Assembly: GCF_017873395.1 (NCBI RefSeq)
Contig: NZ_JAGGKC010000025.1
Coordinates: 1 to 58,158 of the forward strand
Length of the DNA stretch: 58,158 nt
Reading direction: 5' to 3'
Origin: Youngiibacter multivorans
GTDB taxonomy: Bacteria; Bacillota; Clostridia; Clostridiales; Clostridiaceae
Positions 44,285 to 52,217 of this stretch are shown in pieces. The position numbers and the translations under genes are program-made. The notes beneath the pieces were generated by a model that searched no databases, was not told where the DNA came from, and saw nothing but the letters and a program-made list of their open reading frames with translations. Each line of letters opens with the position of its first letter. Position 1 is the first letter of the stretch.

Positions 44285-44292
44285 CATAACAT

Positions 44293-44369
44293 GCCCCATT
44301 AGCTCAGTTGGATAGAGTGATGGTCTTCGAAACCAGAGGTCATGCGTTCGAGTCGCATATGGGGTACCA
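44293..44369 (+). tRNA. tRNA-Arg (TCG)
   Basis: Acceptor GCCCCAT/ATGGGGT, anticodon loop CTTCGAA, CCA encoded. Confidence 0.94.
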
Positions 44370-44398
44370 CACAGGCAGAAATGCCTGTGGCAACAGAG

Positions 44399-44443
44399 AA
44401 AGCCTCCAAATCACCTTAAGCAGTGATTTGGAGGCTTTTTTTT
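44399..44443 (+). terminator. Strong terminator after tRNA-Arg
   Basis: 16-bp stem from AAAGCCTCCAAATCAC and its complement (44423-44438), then a run of T. A small CACAGGCA/TGCCTGTG hairpin lies just upstream. Confidence 0.92.
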
Positions 44444-44472
44444 GCATCACTTGAAAACCTTCAGTCTCCATG

Positions 44473-44494
44473 AAAAAAGAGCCCTCAGGCTCTT
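44473..44494 (-). terminator. Terminator of the ribbon-helix-helix microgene
   Basis: On the minus strand GAGCC-TGAG-GGCTC then TTTTTTC, directly after the stop codon. Confidence 0.8.
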
Positions 44495-44630
44495 ATTTCT
44501 CTCTCTTGAGAAGTACTGTCAGTATATAGTTGTTCAGGCTGCGGTTCACAGCATCGGCTTCCTTAACCAAATCTTCCTTCAGGTCTTCTGGTATTGTAAG
44601 CAGTATTTTTGTCTTATCAGTCGCTTTCAT
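44493..44630 (-). CDS. 45-residue ribbon-helix-helix (Arc/MetJ-like) protein
   Basis: A short gene on the minus strand: ATG 44630 behind GAGGTG, stop TAA 44493. The protein has a beta-strand KTKILLTIPEDLKEDL and two helices with NRSLNNYILTVLLKRE, the pattern of CopG/Arc-type DNA-binding proteins. Such proteins are antitoxins or plasmid/element regulators; no toxin gene accompanies it. It has a good promoter and terminator, so it is probably expressed. Confidence 0.75.
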   Translation of the reverse strand: MKATDKTKILLTIPEDLKEDLVKEADAVNRSLNNYILTVLLKREK

Positions 44631-44664
44631 ATCACACCTCATTCAAGTTTATGTTTATATTAAA

Positions 44665-44693
44665 ATTATATACATATTCTGAAAAGACTTCAA
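44665..44693 (-). promoter_or_regulatory. Promoter of the ribbon-helix-helix gene
   Basis: On the minus strand TTGAAG, 17-bp spacer, TATAAT; about 35 bp before the start codon. Confidence 0.7.
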
Positions 44694-44864
44694 CATTAAT
44701 ATAAAAGTTTCACATATTTACTATAGAAAATTCACAGATTAATCCTTAAGACTTTTTGGAATTGAATAATTTTCATATAATAGATTTTCACTATTATATT
44801 TCAGGATTTCTTAAAGTCATGAATGACATCTCTTCAAACATTGGCTTTACATAAGAATTCTTTG

Positions 44865-45054
44865 TTATTTGTTCCTATACTGCAGATACTCAAGGAACTT
44901 CTTTACTGCAAGTGAGGTTCGGTTTCTGTCCCGAAATGCAATTCCGATATTCCTGAAGGCTGGTGTGTCCAAATCTTTTGCAATAATGCGGTAGGGAACA
45001 CGCTTAAGTATAAGCTGAGGCAGGATGCTGATTCCGAGTCCGCTTTCTACCAGG
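44865..45054 (-). pseudogene. LysR-family regulator, C-terminal fragment
   Basis: Minus-strand frame without start: LVESGLGISILPQLILKRVP, then RIIAKDLDTPAFRNIGIAFR and LAVKKFLEYLQYRNK before TAA. This is the end of a LysR effector domain. It is cut abruptly at about 45054, where recombinase sequence of the opposite strand begins. Confidence 0.7.
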
Positions 45055-45056
45055 AA

Positions 45057-45230
45057 GCATCCATCAGGATAAAAAGATACGAATTGATGACTTTCCTCGA
45101 GGGTCTTTCAAAGGAACATCCTGAGTGCGCTGAACAGTATGTCAGAACACTCCTGGAAAAGATAACAGTTTACGATGATCAATTCATTGTAGAATTTAAA
45201 TCAGGGATTGAAATCCAGATTGATGAATAA
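45057..45230 (+). pseudogene. Large serine recombinase, C-terminal fragment
   Basis: Plus-strand frame without start: YELMTFLEGLSKEHPECAEQ and LLEKITVYDDQFIVEFKSGI, ending at TAA 45230. This is the tail of resolvase/TnpX-type recombinases. It marks the left boundary of the accessory island and faces a similar fragment at 50827-50957 in opposite orientation. Confidence 0.7.
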
Positions 45231-45244
45231 TCGATACAACATTA

Positions 45245-45275
45245 GACCCGCCTTCACAGAGTCGCGGGTCCTTTT
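45245..45275 (+). terminator. Terminator after the recombinase fragment
   Basis: GACCCGC / GCGGGTC then CTTTT. Confidence 0.75.
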
Positions 45276-45299
45276 CATAGAAAATATTTACAAGTTTTT

Positions 45300-45328
45300 T
45301 TGTTAGTTGAAACCAAATGTTTTATAAT
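45300..45328 (+). promoter_or_regulatory. Promoter of the DUF262 operon
   Basis: TTGTTA (45300-45305), 17-bp spacer, TATAAT (45323-45328), 26 bp before the XRE start. Confidence 0.7.
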
Positions 45329-45353
45329 TATCTTATAGAGGTGTGGAGGGACT

Positions 45354-45581
45354 ATGATGAAAACTTCGGATATGATACGACAGCTTTGTGACCAAATGAA
45401 TATCAGCGTTTCCGAATTGGCTAGACGATTAGGCCAGTCTCCACAGAACTTCGGAAAAAAGTTGAAGCGTGAAACGATTACCTTAGAAGAACTTAAGGCC
45501 ATTGCGGATGTTATGGATGTGAAGTTTGAACAGGCTTTTATTTTGCCTGATGGAAATGAAATTAAGACAGGAAGTGAGTAA
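45354..45581 (+). CDS. Small XRE-family regulator of the defence operon
   Basis: 75 residues, almost only a Cro/C1-type HTH (MIRQLCDQMNISVSELARRL, QNFGKKLKRETITLEELKAI). GGAGGG lies just before tandem ATGs at 45354 and 45357. It is the first gene of an AT-rich operon encoding two DUF262 proteins and probably represses it. The next gene begins directly after its stop codon. Confidence 0.85.
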   Translation: MMKTSDMIRQLCDQMNISVSELARRLGQSPQNFGKKLKRETITLEELKAIADVMDVKFEQAFILPDGNEIKTGSE

Positions 45582-46442
45582 ATGAGGGAGGCGATCAAAT
45601 TGATAACAATAAATATAAACGGTGTTGATTACAATGTTATTAGCGCTAATGAAAGCCATTCGAAAACTCAACCACATATTATAGAAACACTTTCCGGCAA
45701 AATCCCAGAGGGTAAACAACTGGGCTTACTTAAAGAGTACCTAAAACAGAATGGTATTATGCCTAAAGAAGGTGCGACAACATATTGGTGTATCAATAAG
45801 ATTCTTCAACTTGGTATTAATAAGGGAAAGTACAAAAAGCCTAAAAAAGCTGAAAGGATGTATTTACCTTTAACTGAAGAGAATATTGAGGAACAGCATC
45901 AGTCTGTAAAAATGAGTTCTAGTTATGGTAAGGAAGGTTTGATAATACATGATGTTTTGAATTCCTTTCCTTTACATAATGACCTAAATACTATTGCTAT
46001 GAAGATTGCTGTAATAGATGTGACTAACTCGACACACCTTTCGCAACATAAGAGTAAGCTGTCGCTATATGATCTAGCCAAAGTAGTACTGGAGATCCCC
46101 GAGTTTGATGAACGATTGAGAAAAGGGGATCCTGGGCTTGTAAATCTCATTGCAAGAAACATTGGCGAAACAAACATGTTCTCTTTTGCATCCAAGTATT
46201 GTACATATCACAATGTTGAAGTATACGGTAGAGATGATTATTCCATATTTGATGGAATAGTTAAAAATGCTCTGCCTTTATATATACAAGATTTAACTGT
46301 TAATAAAATTGATACTTGGCGAGTAAATTTTGAGTTTGAGTCATTTAATAGATGTGTCGGGGAGCTACTTGATGAGAACAATATTCACATTCCATTTAGA
46401 AGAAGAAAATTTGATCATTTTTTATGGTATGCAAACAGATAG
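45582..46442 (+). CDS. Unknown protein in the DUF262 operon
   Basis: 286 residues, AT-rich, not recognised. The N-terminal 75 residues contain a strand-rich start (LITININGVDYNVISA) and a small helical segment. The C-terminal half holds SFASKYCTYHNVEVYGRDDY, then SIFDGIVKNALPLYI. This FA-KYC-HN-x-YxIxD pattern recurs, to my memory, in proteins encoded beside restriction-like genes, but I cannot name a family. ATG 45582 abuts the XRE stop; a TTG at 45600 behind GGGAGG is an alternative. Probably a partner subunit of the DUF262 proteins. Confidence 0.6.
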   Translation: MREAIKLITININGVDYNVISANESHSKTQPHIIETLSGKIPEGKQLGLLKEYLKQNGIMPKEGATTYWCINKILQLGINKGKYKKPKKAERMYLPLTEENIEEQHQSVKMSSSYGKEGLIIHDVLNSFPLHNDLNTIAMKIAVIDVTNSTHLSQHKSKLSLYDLAKVVLEIPEFDERLRKGDPGLVNLIARNIGETNMFSFASKYCTYHNVEVYGRDDYSIFDGIVKNALPLYIQDLTVNKIDTWRVNFEFESFNRCVGELLDENNIHIPFRRRKFDHFLWYANR

Positions 46443-46498
46443 AATTTGGATATTTCATTTGTGATTAAGAATTGATGGGAAATATGAGGGGATTAATT

Positions 46499-47806
46499 AT
46501 GGCTCTAATACAAGATGAACTTGAAATAACCAAATTGAAGGACTTACTAAAAAAAAATTTAGCTTTACCTTCATATCAGAGACCATATAGTTGGAGTGTG
46601 AAGTCAACCAACACCTTATTTATTGATACATATGAGGCGTTTGGGAATGAAATTAAAGAATATCGACTTGGTTCAGTTATCTTCCACAAAGAACGCTCTG
46701 ACAAATACAATATTGTTGATGGCCAACAAAGGCTTACTACCTTATCGATTTTGCTTTATTGTTTAGGTGAAAATAAACAAGGTATGCTTAAAGAAAAGTA
46801 TAGTAAACAGTCTAACGATGTCATTGTCACAAATTTTGGTGTACTTTCAAAGAGAGCTAACGAATTAAACGATGATGAACGTCAAAAATATAAAAATTAT
46901 TTATTGAACCAGTGCACAATGGTTCAAATCGTTACAGACAATGAGCAAGAGGCGTTTCAATTCTTCGATTCACAAAATTCTCGCGGTAAAGAATTAGCAC
47001 CACATGATTTATTGAAGTCATACCATTTGCGAGAAATGAATAGTGAAGATGAAAATCAAAAAGTTAAAACAATAAATAGTTGGGAAAATATAAACCAAGA
47101 TGATTTAGACGATTTGTACAAAAATTATTTGTACCCTCTGGTTCAATGGTATAAAGGAAAAGACGGTTTAGGTTATTCATCAAGTAAAATTGATTCTTTT
47201 AAAGGAATAAAGGGAGCAAATATCTACAATTATGCAATTTACCATAAAGTTAGTAATTTGTATGTGGAACAATTTAATGCTAACGGCAGTAACGAATTGC
47301 TAGCTTCGAAATTATTGAATCAATTCCAATTGACGCAGCCTTTGATAGCTGGGAAGCGTTTTTTTAGCTATACCCTTCATTATGGAAGACTATTAGAAAA
47401 AGTGCAGGGTCAAATAAATCACTTTCATGAGCATGATCAAATTCCAAGCAAGCGTTCTGGGGACATTTATATCAAGCAGCTTTATGAATGTTCTTTATTA
47501 TTCTTTGCAGATAAGTTTGGTCTTGAGAACTTAACAAAATCTGTGATGCAGCAGCTTTATTCATGGAGTTATTCATTGCGGTTGGCTATGAATTCTGTGT
47601 ATCCGCAGACCATAAATAAATATGCAAAAGGTCAGCATGAAAGAGCAAATTTTGAAATTGATATGTTTTCTGCAATCAGTGAAATGTCGGATCCAGAAGA
47701 ATTGAAGTTAATTGTGCTTAAACAGCCAGACATTGACAACGGTAATAAAGAAAAATATAAAGTAGTTTATGAATTGCTTTGTGAATGGAACAGGTGGAGG
47801 AAATGA
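46499..47806 (+). CDS. DUF262 (GmrS/ParB-like) protein without HNH domain
   Basis: About 435 residues. DUF262 motifs: LALPSYQRPYSWS (about residue 22), YNIVDGQQRLTTLSILLY (the DGQQR nucleotide-binding motif) and FFDSQNSRGKELAPHDLLKS. In GmrSD and related systems DUF262 binds or hydrolyses NTP and senses modified DNA. The C-terminal 200 residues show no His/Asn nuclease motif. ATG 46499 follows GAGGGG. It overlaps the next gene by 4 nt (ATGA). Confidence 0.85.
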   Translation: MALIQDELEITKLKDLLKKNLALPSYQRPYSWSVKSTNTLFIDTYEAFGNEIKEYRLGSVIFHKERSDKYNIVDGQQRLTTLSILLYCLGENKQGMLKEKYSKQSNDVIVTNFGVLSKRANELNDDERQKYKNYLLNQCTMVQIVTDNEQEAFQFFDSQNSRGKELAPHDLLKSYHLREMNSEDENQKVKTINSWENINQDDLDDLYKNYLYPLVQWYKGKDGLGYSSSKIDSFKGIKGANIYNYAIYHKVSNLYVEQFNANGSNELLASKLLNQFQLTQPLIAGKRFFSYTLHYGRLLEKVQGQINHFHEHDQIPSKRSGDIYIKQLYECSLLFFADKFGLENLTKSVMQQLYSWSYSLRLAMNSVYPQTINKYAKGQHERANFEIDMFSAISEMSDPEELKLIVLKQPDIDNGNKEKYKVVYELLCEWNRWRK

Positions 47807-49584
47807 AAAATGATTTAAAAATAATACCGGTGTCACATGTTTTTGAGAACATCAACTACCTAGTGCCGATTTATCAACGCAATTTTGCGTGGAATGAAAC
47901 CCAAATAGTGCAATTAATTGAAGATATCGATAGCTCAATAGACGATTCTAATAAAAACTACTTTTTAGGGAATTTGATCGTTAATCAAAAGGATAACAAT
48001 ATCTTCGAAGTGATTGATGGACAACAACGGCTAACTACTTTATATTTGCTTGAGAAGTACTTAGAAATTGTATTTGCAAAAGAAGCGTTGCGATTTGAGG
48101 CTCGTGAAAAATCAAATCGTACACTTAGTTATGTTAGCGATCGTAGTAATCATGAAATAATTGAAGAATTATCATCACCTGAAATCTTGAATGGATTTCA
48201 AGTCATAGATAATTACTTTAAGAATAAAAACATCGACAGAAACAGTTTTTCTGAAAAGTTGAAGAGAGTATTTCTTATTCGAGTTCAAGTTCCACAGAAT
48301 ATTGATTTAAACCATTATTTTGAAATCATGAATACCAGAGGTGAACAACTAGAACTTCATGAAATAGTAAAGGCCAAATTGCTAGAAGTACTTGAAAGCG
48401 ACCACGAAAAAAACGTTGCAGCTTTGATTTGGGAAAAATGCTCCGACATGAACTCCTATGTCCAGATGAATTTTGATGTTAATACAAGAAGAAGCATCTT
48501 TACTGATGATTGGAGCAATCTATACCAATCAATTACGAATTTTGATTCGATAAAAAGTAAAATTTTTACAGCAAATGAATCTATAGATAAAAAAACCCTA
48601 ATCGGAATTCTAAGCGAAAATAAATTACTTAATGTTTCAACTACGCAATTCGAAGATGAAAACGAGCGGTTTGAATCGATTATTTCATTTCCCAATTTCT
48701 TATTGCAAGTTAATGCTGTCTTGAGAAAACTTGGAGAAGAAGATGCAAGTCTTGATGATAAACATTTTCTTAGTAATCTATCGTGGACATGGTCAACATC
48801 TGAGAAAGCAAAAGATTACTTGTTTCATTTACTGAAGTGTCGGGTTCTATTTGACCAGTATGTATTAAAACGTGAGTTTGCGAGAGATTACAAAGATATG
48901 GGTAAATGGTCACTGCAACGTTTAGAAAAATATCGAGATAACAAGAAGAATAGCGATAAGCCTAAATATGTGGGTACTTTCGGTGATGAGGATAATGATA
49001 ATAAGAAGTTAAGGACTCTTCAATCGTGTTTACGTATTACGTACACATCTCCAAAAACTATGCATTGGATTTCGGTAATAATATCTACCTTATTAGAAGA
49101 CAGGGCAGTTGAAATTATTCCCATGTTAGAAAGTTATTGTAAAAAGAAGATTGTTGATTCTGATTATACAAAAGCTTATGGTTTCGGATTTGAACGAATT
49201 GTATTCACATATCTTGATTACTTAATCTACAGAGATGGATATTCTTATAATGGAAATGAAATTATACCACCCCTTCAGGATGATTGGCAATTCCAGTTTA
49301 GGAGTTCAATCGAGCATTTTCATCCGCAACATCCTGTCGAGGGTGAATTTTGGAAACCAGATGATTTGAACAGTTTCGGTAATCTTGCGTTGATTACAGT
49401 TTCTGGAAATTCTAAGTTTTCCAATTTGCCACCTGCAGGTAAAATCAATTCATACCCGAGTATCATCAATCAAAGTTTGAAACTTAGAATTATGGAAAAA
49501 ATGACTAGACTGGGTGATGGGAAATGGACGGTAGAAAAGGCTAGTAAGCATAAAAATGATATGTTCGATATTCTAAGAAATTAA
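47803..49584 (+). CDS. DUF262-DUF1524 (GmrSD-type) nuclease
   Basis: About 593 residues. N-terminal DUF262 (YLVPIYQRNFAWNETQ, FEVIDGQQRLTTLYLLE, NTRGEQLELHEIVKAK) and C-terminal DUF1524 His-Asn nuclease (SIEHFHPQHP, then LNSFGNLALITVSGNSKFSN). Fused GmrSD-type enzymes are type IV restriction nucleases that attack modified phage DNA. Here it is paired with a second DUF262 protein, an unknown protein and an XRE regulator. GGTGGAGG precedes ATG 47803. AT content is far above the core genes, a sign of transfer. Confidence 0.88.
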   Translation: MKNDLKIIPVSHVFENINYLVPIYQRNFAWNETQIVQLIEDIDSSIDDSNKNYFLGNLIVNQKDNNIFEVIDGQQRLTTLYLLEKYLEIVFAKEALRFEAREKSNRTLSYVSDRSNHEIIEELSSPEILNGFQVIDNYFKNKNIDRNSFSEKLKRVFLIRVQVPQNIDLNHYFEIMNTRGEQLELHEIVKAKLLEVLESDHEKNVAALIWEKCSDMNSYVQMNFDVNTRRSIFTDDWSNLYQSITNFDSIKSKIFTANESIDKKTLIGILSENKLLNVSTTQFEDENERFESIISFPNFLLQVNAVLRKLGEEDASLDDKHFLSNLSWTWSTSEKAKDYLFHLLKCRVLFDQYVLKREFARDYKDMGKWSLQRLEKYRDNKKNSDKPKYVGTFGDEDNDNKKLRTLQSCLRITYTSPKTMHWISVIISTLLEDRAVEIIPMLESYCKKKIVDSDYTKAYGFGFERIVFTYLDYLIYRDGYSYNGNEIIPPLQDDWQFQFRSSIEHFHPQHPVEGEFWKPDDLNSFGNLALITVSGNSKFSNLPPAGKINSYPSIINQSLKLRIMEKMTRLGDGKWTVEKASKHKNDMFDILRN

Positions 49585-49684
49585 ATGAAATTTTCGCGCC
49601 AAAAGATTTAACAACAGACATGATCATAAAGTGAAAAGTGAATCCTTTTAAACCTAGGGTTAGATTTAAAAAGGAGGAAACACT

Positions 49685-50722
49685 ATGGCTAAAAAAAGAC
49701 AGCATTATGTTCCTCAAGTGTATATGAAAGCTTGGGAAACAGAAGTCGTAAAAATTGCAGAACCATATAAAAAATTCCAAGGCGTATATGCATTCAAGCA
49801 GGGTGTTAATTTTGGAGATGGTGCAAATCGTGATACTATACTATGAGAAACGCATACATATACAATAAATTTTAACTATATATATATATATATATATCAC
49901 AAAATCTTGTCCGCAAATATACAACTATTTGTAAATCAGGTCTTTGAAATAATGAGAAGCAAAAAACCGATGCCTGTATACGGAAAATTAAGATACAGCA
50001 TCATAAAAACAAAAGCCAGTGTTCGAAAACACTTGTATGATATCTATGACTGGGAGTTTTATTATGATGATGGCAATCTGACCAGAAAGAAAAGCATCAT
50101 TAATCGAATAAATGATTTGAATTGCTATATTCTAGAGAATGCTTTTGATGACAACTATGAGAAGCGCTGGGAATCAATATATATGAACTTTATTGATGAA
50201 GTTCATTGTGGTACGCCTATTGCTATCGGTCAGAGTGAGAGAAGAATAACTAAAGTTGCTGCAGTAGAAATGTTAGAATTTTTCTTCATGATGTTGTATC
50301 GAAGTCCTAAATTTGATGCTATGGGAATATATTCAGAGATAAAGGATAGGATTTTATATCCGGTCTTAAAAGAAGCTAAAGTGACAGATGAATTGATGAC
50401 AGGTACTTTGTATTCAGAATTGTATAGAATGTTTTTTAAAGAGAACAGATGATTTTATCATAATGTAATTGCAAAAACAATGGAAGGGTGTCAAATGATA
50501 TTGTTCGAGGCATATGACGATGCTGGAACATTTATAACATCAGATAATCCATCATTTCATCATGTTTCGATGGTAGAAAAAGAAAATTCAAATGGATTTA
50601 TTTTTCCGATAACGCCGAAGCATTTATTATTCATTGGAAAAGGGGATACGGACTCAATAGACATAGTTGACCATCGATTTGCAGATCATAGTACAATCCA
50701 ACATTTTAACAAAATTGTTTAA
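49685..50722 (+). pseudogene. DUF4238 protein gene with two in-frame TGA codons
   Basis: One continuous frame of about 345 codons begins at ATG 49685 behind AAAGGAGG (KKRQHYVPQVYMKAW, the DUF4238 start). It ends at 50722 after SDNPSFHH and FPITPKHLLFIGKGDTDSID, the DUF4238 end. It is interrupted only by TGA at 49844-49846 and TGA at 50450-50452, both in frame and both at places where Trp would fit. A (TA)10 tract lies in frame at 49877-49896. TGG is used for Trp elsewhere in the gene, and TGA is a normal stop in this genome, so nonsense mutation is the simplest reading. Confidence 0.7.
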
Positions 50723-50774
50723 AATTTATAGTAAAAACACTTTGATAGCAAGCGGACGAACGCTTGACAATTTG

Positions 50775-50832
50775 ACATAGGAGAACCGCCTTATAATCCA
50801 AATTGTTGGGATACAAGGCAGTTCTCCTATGT
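50775..50832. repeat. 18-bp inverted repeat at the recombinase end
   Basis: Arms at 50775-50792 and 50815-50832 (ACATAGGAGAAC...) match with one mismatch, around a 22-nt loop. The minus-strand recombinase stop codon lies inside the right arm, so the hairpin follows or marks the end of that gene or element. Confidence 0.7.
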
Positions 50833-50957
50833 TAATTTTACGTCCACCATCACAACGGACTTGAATTCCACGGTGAATTTGCCCTCGTGGATTTGAACCT
50901 ATTCAATTAAACGCATGACAAGAGTCTTGTCATATTCGGTCAGGGTGGTAGACTGAT
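50827..50957 (-). pseudogene. Serine recombinase, C-terminal part (downstream of IS21 insertion)
   Basis: Minus-strand frame STTLTEYDKTLVMRLIE*VQ and HEGKFTVEFKSVVMVDVKLT. It joins in frame to the fragment at 53819-53972 once the IS21 element and one target copy are removed. An additional TAG interrupts it. Confidence 0.72.
50952..50957. repeat. IS21 target-site duplication, left copy (ACTGAT)
   Basis: ACTGAT directly outside the left end; the same 6 bp lies outside the right end at 53819-53824. Confidence 0.75.
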
Positions 50958-51013
50958 GTTGTTTGTCAACCAAATTTGACCCCCTTTTACATTGAAATCT
51001 GACCCCCATGGGG

Positions 51014-51442
51014 TCATTTTTCAACAACTCGGAAACCGTCCTGGACCAGACCCTTCCTGTCGATTATTACAGTCCGGGTACCATGGTTGATTCGAATATA
51101 TCGGCTCAATTCCAGGCCTCGGTCATAGACAAGTTCCACTACCAGCTTATCGAAGTCCAAATCAGAAGGGACAGGTTCCGGAATCTGAATCGGTTTTCTC
51201 GACCTCTCCAGTTCCTCCAGGCTCAGGAACTTCTCAGGTGGGTTCATCGGCACCTCATGGTGCCTGTATTCGCCTGTAGTAACGTCAAAGCGATAGTCTG
51301 TCAGCCTCTCCAGTCGACGTTTCATCTGCTGAAAGCTTAAGTTATAACGGGTCCTGGCGAGTCTTGAGGCCTCCGCCTTGCCTTGTTGGTTATATGTATC
51401 AATGAATCCTTCGTAGTCTATGTTTGGATCGTGCTTAAGCAT
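51014..51442 (-). CDS. Third gene of the IS21 element, unknown function
   Basis: 142 residues on the same strand as istAB. ATG 51442 behind GGAGG overlaps the istB stop. It has a basic helical segment (ARTRYNLSFQQMKRRLERLT) and a C-terminal region LELSRYIRINHGTRTVIIDR. IS21 elements normally carry only istA and istB, so this is a passenger or accessory gene. It fills the left end of the element completely. Confidence 0.7.
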   Translation of the reverse strand: MLKHDPNIDYEGFIDTYNQQGKAEASRLARTRYNLSFQQMKRRLERLTDYRFDVTTGEYRHHEVPMNPPEKFLSLEELERSRKPIQIPEPVPSDLDFDKLVVELVYDRGLELSRYIRINHGTRTVIIDRKGLVQDGFRVVEK

Positions 51443-52202
51443 CCAGGACCTCCTCCAGTTTCTTATTTACGCGGTAGCTGTCCCCTGATATACTAATCAC
51501 ATGAGCATGATGAAGGAGACGGTCGAGCACAGCGGCAGCTGCGAGCTCGTTCGTGAAGATTTCATCCCACCTGTTAAAAGGTAGGTTGGTCGTGACAATG
51601 AGAGATTTTTTTTCGTATCTTTGCCGGATAAGCTGAAAAAATATGCTCTCTTTTTCTTTGTCCATTTTTAGGTAGCCCAGGTCATCGATGATGAGCAGGT
51701 CCACTTTTAACAGCTTCTTAAGCCGCTGCCGCAGGGTCCCTTTCTCCAGGCATTCGGACAAGTAGTCCATCAATTCGATGGCATTCGCAAACAGGACCGA
51801 ACGGCCTGCTTCGCAAGCTTTCATTCCAAGGCCGGTGCTGATATGGCTCTTCCCTACACCAGGCGGACCTACGAGGATAACGTTCTCCTTTTTGTCTAGG
51901 AAACTAAGTGAGGCCAGGTCCAGTATTTTGCTCTGGTTTACACTCTCCTGGAATCTGAAGTCGAATCCCTCAATCACCTTATGTTGCTCGAAATGCGCTT
52001 CTTTGATCTTCTTTCTTCTCAGCCTTTCCTTCTTCCCTTGTTCCTCCACTATGAGCAGTCTTTGCAGGAATGCCCTATGGCCCAAGTTTTCTTCGACAGC
52101 ACGGCCAATTTCTTCATTGAAGCGGTCATGTATGTCCGGAAGCTTGAACTGCTTCAGCAGCCGTCTGATTTCGCTGTCCACAATGTTTTCATTCTGGTTC
52201 AA
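51435..52202 (-). CDS. istB: IS21 transposition helper ATPase IstB
   Basis: 255 residues of AAA+ DnaC-like ATPase: Walker A GPPGVGKSH, Walker B LLIIDDLGYL, sensor region VTTNLPFNRW. IstB assembles the IstA transposase complex on target DNA. It lies 16 nt after istA and overlaps the accessory gene at its 3' end. Confidence 0.95.
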   Translation of the reverse strand: MNQNENIVDSEIRRLLKQFKLPDIHDRFNEEIGRAVEENLGHRAFLQRLLIVEEQGKKERLRRKKIKEAHFEQHKVIEGFDFRFQESVNQSKILDLASLSFLDKKENVILVGPPGVGKSHISTGLGMKACEAGRSVLFANAIELMDYLSECLEKGTLRQRLKKLLKVDLLIIDDLGYLKMDKEKESIFFQLIRQRYEKKSLIVTTNLPFNRWDEIFTNELAAAAVLDRLLHHAHVISISGDSYRVNKKLEEVLDA

Positions 52203-52217
52203 GCGGTTTCCTCCTTT

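Noticed and set aside
49877..49896. Phase-variation switch at the (TA)10 tract of the DUF4238 gene
   Set aside because: The frame is continuous through the tract as sequenced; the gene is already broken by TGA codons, so a switching role cannot be supported.
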